From: Govanella sp037189785
Lineage (GTDB): Bacteria > Pseudomonadota > Alphaproteobacteria > Sphingomonadales > Govanellaceae
Length of the DNA: 10,319 nucleotides
Direction: 5' to 3'
Assembly (NCBI GenBank): GCA_037189785.1
Contig: JBBCIP010000002.1
Location: 1 to 10,319, forward strand
Positions 7,465 to 10,319 of the stretch are shown one piece after another; positions within the stretch are counted from its first letter, which is position 1; every line of letters starts with the position of its first letter. The notes under the pieces are model-generated. The model saw nothing but the letters and a program-made list of their open reading frames with translations, had not been told where the DNA came from and did no database searches. A program made the translations under genes and the position numbers.

Positions 7465-8286
7465 ATGTCCAGTTTGAAAAACAAAGTGTTGTTCATCACC
7501 GGCGGCAGCCGGGGTATCGGTCTGGCCATTGCTAAGCGTGCCGCCGCCGATGGCGCCATGGTGACGATCGCCGCAAAGACCACCGAACCGCATCCAAAAC
7601 TTGAAGGCACGATCTATACCGCGGCTGCGGAAATCGAAGCGGCCGGCGGCAAAGCTTTACCACTTGCGGTCGATATTCGTGATGAAGACGCGGTGCAAAA
7701 AGCGGTCGCGAAAACGGCGGAAACATTCGGCGGCATTGATATTTTGATCAATAACGCCAGCGCTATTTCGCTCACCCCGACCGAGCAAACGGATATGAAG
7801 CGCTATGATTTGATGCACAGTATCAACACGCGCGGCACATTCTTATGTTCGAAAACATGTATTCCGTATCTGCGCAAAGCAGAAAATCCGCATATTCTCA
7901 ATCTATCGCCACCTCTCAATATGGAAACCCGGTGGTTCGCCCCTCATGTCGCGTACACCATGGCGAAATTCGGTATGAGCATGTGCGTGCTCGGGATGGC
8001 CGAAGAATTCAAAAAAGACGGCATTGCGGTCAATGCTTTGTGGCCGCGGACAACCATTGCGACTGCCGCAGTGCAAAATTTGCTTGGTGGCGATCAAATG
8101 GTTCAGGCCAGCCGCAAACCGGAAATCCTCGCCGATGCCGCGCATATCATCCTGACCAAGCCGAGCCGCAGCTTCACCGGCCATTTCTGTGTCGATGATG
8201 AAATTTTAGCCTCAGCCGGCATCACCGACCTTACGCATTATGCCGTGGACCCCAGCAAACCGCTATTTCCAGACTTTTTTGTCTAA
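7465..8286 (+). CDS. Short-chain dehydrogenase/reductase, HSDL2-like
   Basis: A 273-residue classical SDR. The dinucleotide-binding motif TGGSRGIG is at 12-19, NNAS at 96-99, the structural Asn at 121, Ser148 in NLSPPLN, and the catalytic pair Tyr164 and Lys168 in YTMAKFG. Long stretches match what I recall of the N-terminal half of human HSDL2: IAAKTTEPHPKLEGTIYTAA, the NNASAISLT region, NTRGT, CIPYL, SPPLN, YTMAKFGMSM and GMAEEFK. Human HSDL2 is a peroxisomal/mitochondrial protein of unresolved substrate with a C-terminal SCP2 sterol-carrier domain; this bacterial protein ends after the SDR part and lacks SCP2. It would use NAD(P)(H) on a hydroxy or keto compound, possibly acyl-linked. It starts 32 bases after the MBL gene and is followed after 77 bases by the ligase gene, so these three probably form one operon. 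Confidence 0.93.
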   Translation: MSSLKNKVLFITGGSRGIGLAIAKRAAADGAMVTIAAKTTEPHPKLEGTIYTAAAEIEAAGGKALPLAVDIRDEDAVQKAVAKTAETFGGIDILINNASAISLTPTEQTDMKRYDLMHSINTRGTFLCSKTCIPYLRKAENPHILNLSPPLNMETRWFAPHVAYTMAKFGMSMCVLGMAEEFKKDGIAVNALWPRTTIATAAVQNLLGGDQMVQASRKPEILADAAHIILTKPSRSFTGHFCVDDEILASAGITDLTHYAVDPSKPLFPDFFV

Positions 8287-8311
8287 ATTCTGTGACTTAT
8301 GTGGTTAAATA

Positions 8312-8333
8312 GCGTTTCAATACTCTGAGACGC
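8312..8333. repeat. Inverted repeat between SDR and ligase genes
   Basis: GCGTTTCA (8312-8319) and TGAGACGC (8326-8333) are inverted around a 6-base loop with one mismatch, which would be a G-U pair in RNA. No T-run follows on the plus strand, so it is not a convincing terminator. It lies 31 bases before the ligase ATG and could be an operator or a processing hairpin. Confidence 0.35.
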
Positions 8334-8363
8334 AAATAAAGCGCATGAGGGGAGACCGATTGC

Positions 8364-10055
8364 ATGAGTTCTGATAGGCAAAGACCCTGGCTGCAACACT
8401 ATCCGACGGCCATTGACTGGAATACGACCTTCACACCAGCGCCGCTCTATGACCTGCTGGACAAAGCGGCTGCGGATTTCCCAGAAGCGGCGGCCAGTGA
8501 CTTTCTGGGCAAACGTATGGTCTGGCGCGAGTACAAAGATTTGGCCGATCGTGCTGCGGCGGGCTTACAAGCCTTGGGCGTAACCAAAGGTGTTAAGGTC
8601 GGCCTGTTTCTGCCGAACACGCCGCATTTCATCATTGCCTATTATGCTATTTTGAAAGCGGGTGGGACTGTGGTCAATTACAGTCCGCTTTATTCCGAAC
8701 GCGAATTGCTGCATCAGATTGAGGATTCCGAGACCGATATCATGGTCACGCTCAATCTCGAAGCGCTTTATCCCAAGATGAAAGCCATGCTTGGGCAAAG
8801 CCGCCTGAAAAAATTGGTGATCGGCGGCATGACGGAAATTTTGCCGTTCCCCAAAAACATTTTATTCCCGGTGTTCAAACGCGGCGATATTGCGAAGATT
8901 GATTTCGACGATCAGCATATCCGTTGGAAAGACGTTTTGGACAATGACGGTGGTTTCAAACCGGTGTCGATTGATCCGCTCGAAGATGTTGCTGTGATTC
9001 AATATACCGGCGGTACCACCGGCACACCGAAAGGCGCGATGCTGACCCACGCCAATCTTTACATCAACACCTGCCAAGGTGTGATGTGGGACCCGAGCTT
9101 GCAAAAGGGCAAAGAACGGGTGATGGCCGTGTTGCCGTTCTTCCATGTGTTTGCCATGACCGGCGTGATGAATTTGACCATTGCCATTGCCGGTGAAATG
9201 TTGATGTTGCCGCGCTTCGAATTGGAAGCGGCGATGAAATTAATCAAACAGCGCCAGCCCACGGTTTTGTCAGGCGTCCCGACGATGTATCGGGCGTTTC
9301 TGAACCATCCATTGGCTCAAGACGGTGCTTTGAAATCGGTGCGGTTCGGGGTCTCGGGTGGGGCGCCATTACCGGTCGAGCTGAAAAAAGCGTTCGAGGA
9401 AACGTCGGGCTGCACCATCGTCGAGGGCTATGGTTTGACCGAAACCTCGCCGGTTGCTTCGGTCAATCCGGTGAACGGCGTCAATAAGCCGGGATCGATC
9501 GGTGTGCCGGTGCCTGCGACCGATCTCATTATTGTCGATCGAGAAGATCCCAATAAGGAAATGCCATTGGGCGAGGTCGGTGAAATCGCCATCGTCGGCC
9601 CACAAGTGATGAAGGGCTACTGGAAAAATTCAGAAGCCACAGCCAAAAGCATCGTCAATCAAAAATTCCTAACCGGTGACTTGGGCTACATGGATGCGGA
9701 AGGGTATACATTCATCATCGACCGTGAAAAAGACCTGATCCTGGTCAGCGGTTTCAATGTTTTCCCGCGTCATATCGAAGAAGCGCTTTATGAGCATCCG
9801 GCGGTGGGCGAAGCCATCGTGATCGGTATTCCCGATGATTACAAAGGCGAAGTTCCGAAAGCGTTCGTGACCTTAAAGTCTACCGAACCCAAAGTCTCCG
9901 AAAGTGAATTGATCGAGTTTTTGCGGTCCCGGCTTGGTCGTCATGAAATACCGAAAGCGATCGAATTCCGTGATAGTTTGCCCAAAACCATGATCGGCAA
10001 GCTGTCGAAAAAAGAATTGATTGCCGAAGAAAAAAACAAACAGACAAAAGCCTGA
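8364..10055 (+). CDS. fadD: Long-chain fatty acid-CoA ligase (FadD-type AMP-binding enzyme)
   Basis: A 563-residue ANL-superfamily enzyme that activates a fatty acid with ATP to acyl-AMP and then to acyl-CoA. The P-loop YTGGTTGTPKG covers 214-224, the A5 motif GYGLTETSP 355-363, and the TGDLG motif has Asp439. DREKDLILVSGFNVFPRHIEEAL is the hinge and substrate-gating region, and PKTMIGKLSKKEL carries the adenylation Lys546. All catalytic motifs look intact. Length and the linker sequence fit long/medium-chain FadD rather than acetyl-CoA or short-chain ligases, but chain length cannot be read with certainty. AGGGGAG at 8348-8354 lies nine bases before the ATG. It is the last gene of the MBL-SDR-ligase set and supplies the acyl-CoA that the upstream dehydrogenase could use. 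Another FadD paralogue elsewhere in the genome is likely, so the symbol is by family. Confidence 0.95.
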   Translation: MSSDRQRPWLQHYPTAIDWNTTFTPAPLYDLLDKAAADFPEAAASDFLGKRMVWREYKDLADRAAAGLQALGVTKGVKVGLFLPNTPHFIIAYYAILKAGGTVVNYSPLYSERELLHQIEDSETDIMVTLNLEALYPKMKAMLGQSRLKKLVIGGMTEILPFPKNILFPVFKRGDIAKIDFDDQHIRWKDVLDNDGGFKPVSIDPLEDVAVIQYTGGTTGTPKGAMLTHANLYINTCQGVMWDPSLQKGKERVMAVLPFFHVFAMTGVMNLTIAIAGEMLMLPRFELEAAMKLIKQRQPTVLSGVPTMYRAFLNHPLAQDGALKSVRFGVSGGAPLPVELKKAFEETSGCTIVEGYGLTETSPVASVNPVNGVNKPGSIGVPVPATDLIIVDREDPNKEMPLGEVGEIAIVGPQVMKGYWKNSEATAKSIVNQKFLTGDLGYMDAEGYTFIIDREKDLILVSGFNVFPRHIEEALYEHPAVGEAIVIGIPDDYKGEVPKAFVTLKSTEPKVSESELIEFLRSRLGRHEIPKAIEFRDSLPKTMIGKLSKKELIAEEKNKQTKA

Positions 10056-10111
10056 TCTGTTGCGGCCGATCACGCATATCTTCAGGCTGTATAAAAATTA
10101 GGGTGATAGGT

Positions 10112-10319
10112 ATGACCACCGCATTTCTCACGCATGATGCCTGCTTGGATCACGATACCGGGCCGGGCCATGCCGAGCGGATCGCGCGGCTGGAGCATGT
10201 CCTTAGGGCGTTGGCGGCGCCACGATTTGACGGTTTGAAACGCTACGACGCCCGCCTCGCCACGCGGGATGAGTTGACGCGGGTTCACCCCGTGCCTTAC
10301 GTCGATGCGATTCTGGGGG
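10112..10319 (+). CDS. Histone-deacetylase-family amidohydrolase (N-terminal part, cut by window end)
   Basis: Only the first 69 codons are in the window. The translation begins MTTAFLTHDACLDHDTGPGH, continues AERIARLEHVLRAL and later RVHPVPYVDAIL. The HDxCLxHDTGPGHxER pattern and the HxxxYVxAI segment are typical of bacterial and class II histone-deacetylase-like proteins (arginase/deacetylase fold; zinc-dependent removal of acetyl groups from lysines, polyamines or small molecules). The zinc and catalytic residues lie beyond the window, so activity cannot be judged. AGGG at 10100-10103 is eight bases before the ATG. It follows the ligase gene after 56 bases on the same strand with no clear terminator between, so it may be co-transcribed or have its own promoter. 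Confidence 0.85.
   Translation, partial: MTTAFLTHDACLDHDTGPGHAERIARLEHVLRALAAPRFDGLKRYDARLATRDELTRVHPVPYVDAILG

Noticed and set aside
4489..10055. A DMSP demethylation (dmd) cluster
   Set aside because: Only the dehydrogenase resembles a Dmd protein in architecture; there is no DmdA or DmdD, and the ligase looks FadD-like.
10053..10072. TGATC/GATCA inverted repeat after the ligase stop as a terminator
   Set aside because: Only five base pairs, a 10-base loop and no T-run.
10090..10095. TATAAA as a -10 box for the deacetylase-family gene
   Set aside because: No acceptable -35 lies 16-18 bases upstream, and transcription would start next to or inside the ribosome site.
1..10319. Mobile element, CRISPR array, defence system or biosynthetic cluster
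   Set aside because: No transposase, integrase, direct-repeat array, attachment site, toxin-antitoxin pair or synthase gene was seen; gene content looks like core metabolism.

Overview
The window reads as ordinary chromosomal DNA of an alphaproteobacterium, probably from the Rhodospirillales or a neighbouring order. This rests on moderately GC-rich coding sequence, tight gene packing, purine-rich Shine-Dalgarno sites and the family types present (long acyl-CoA dehydrogenase, FadD-type ligase, HSDL2-like SDR, bacterial histone-deacetylase-like protein). No database search was possible, so the taxonomy is an inference. There are eight genes, two of them cut by the window edges. I see no tRNA, rRNA, CRISPR array, insertion sequence or phage gene.

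Layout: (1) 1-1982, plus strand: a membrane-bound PAS-GAF sensor histidine kinase whose true start lies before the window. (2) 4395-1979, minus strand: a two-gene unit, a Sua5/TsaC-type threonylcarbamoyl-AMP synthase (tRNA t6A modification) followed with a 4-base ATGA overlap by an FAD-linked D-2-hydroxyacid dehydrogenase. The dehydrogenase ends convergently with the kinase and their stop codons overlap. (3) 4396-4488: a 93-base divergent intergenic region. (4) 4489-6285, plus strand: an acyl-CoA dehydrogenase of the roughly 600-residue type. (5) 6286-6406: a 121-base intergenic region with a hairpin and a striking 16-bp palindrome inside a three-fold hexamer repeat, likely an operator. (6) 6407-10055, plus strand: a metallo-beta-lactamase-fold hydrolase, an HSDL2-like short-chain dehydrogenase and a long-chain fatty acid-CoA ligase. 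(7) 10112 to the end, plus strand: the first 69 codons of a histone-deacetylase-family amidohydrolase.

The central part is best understood as an acyl-CoA catabolic neighbourhood. The ligase would activate a carboxylic acid to its CoA thioester, the acyl-CoA dehydrogenase would introduce the alpha-beta double bond, the SDR would act as a peroxisomal-HSDL2-like oxidoreductase of unknown substrate, and the MBL protein is a hydrolase of unknown substrate. The palindrome before the MBL gene resembles operators of MerR-family regulators of branched-chain and fatty acid catabolism (LiuR type), which fits that reading. I did not find a clearly new system; the most interesting items are the operator and the uncharacterised MBL/HSDL2-like pair.
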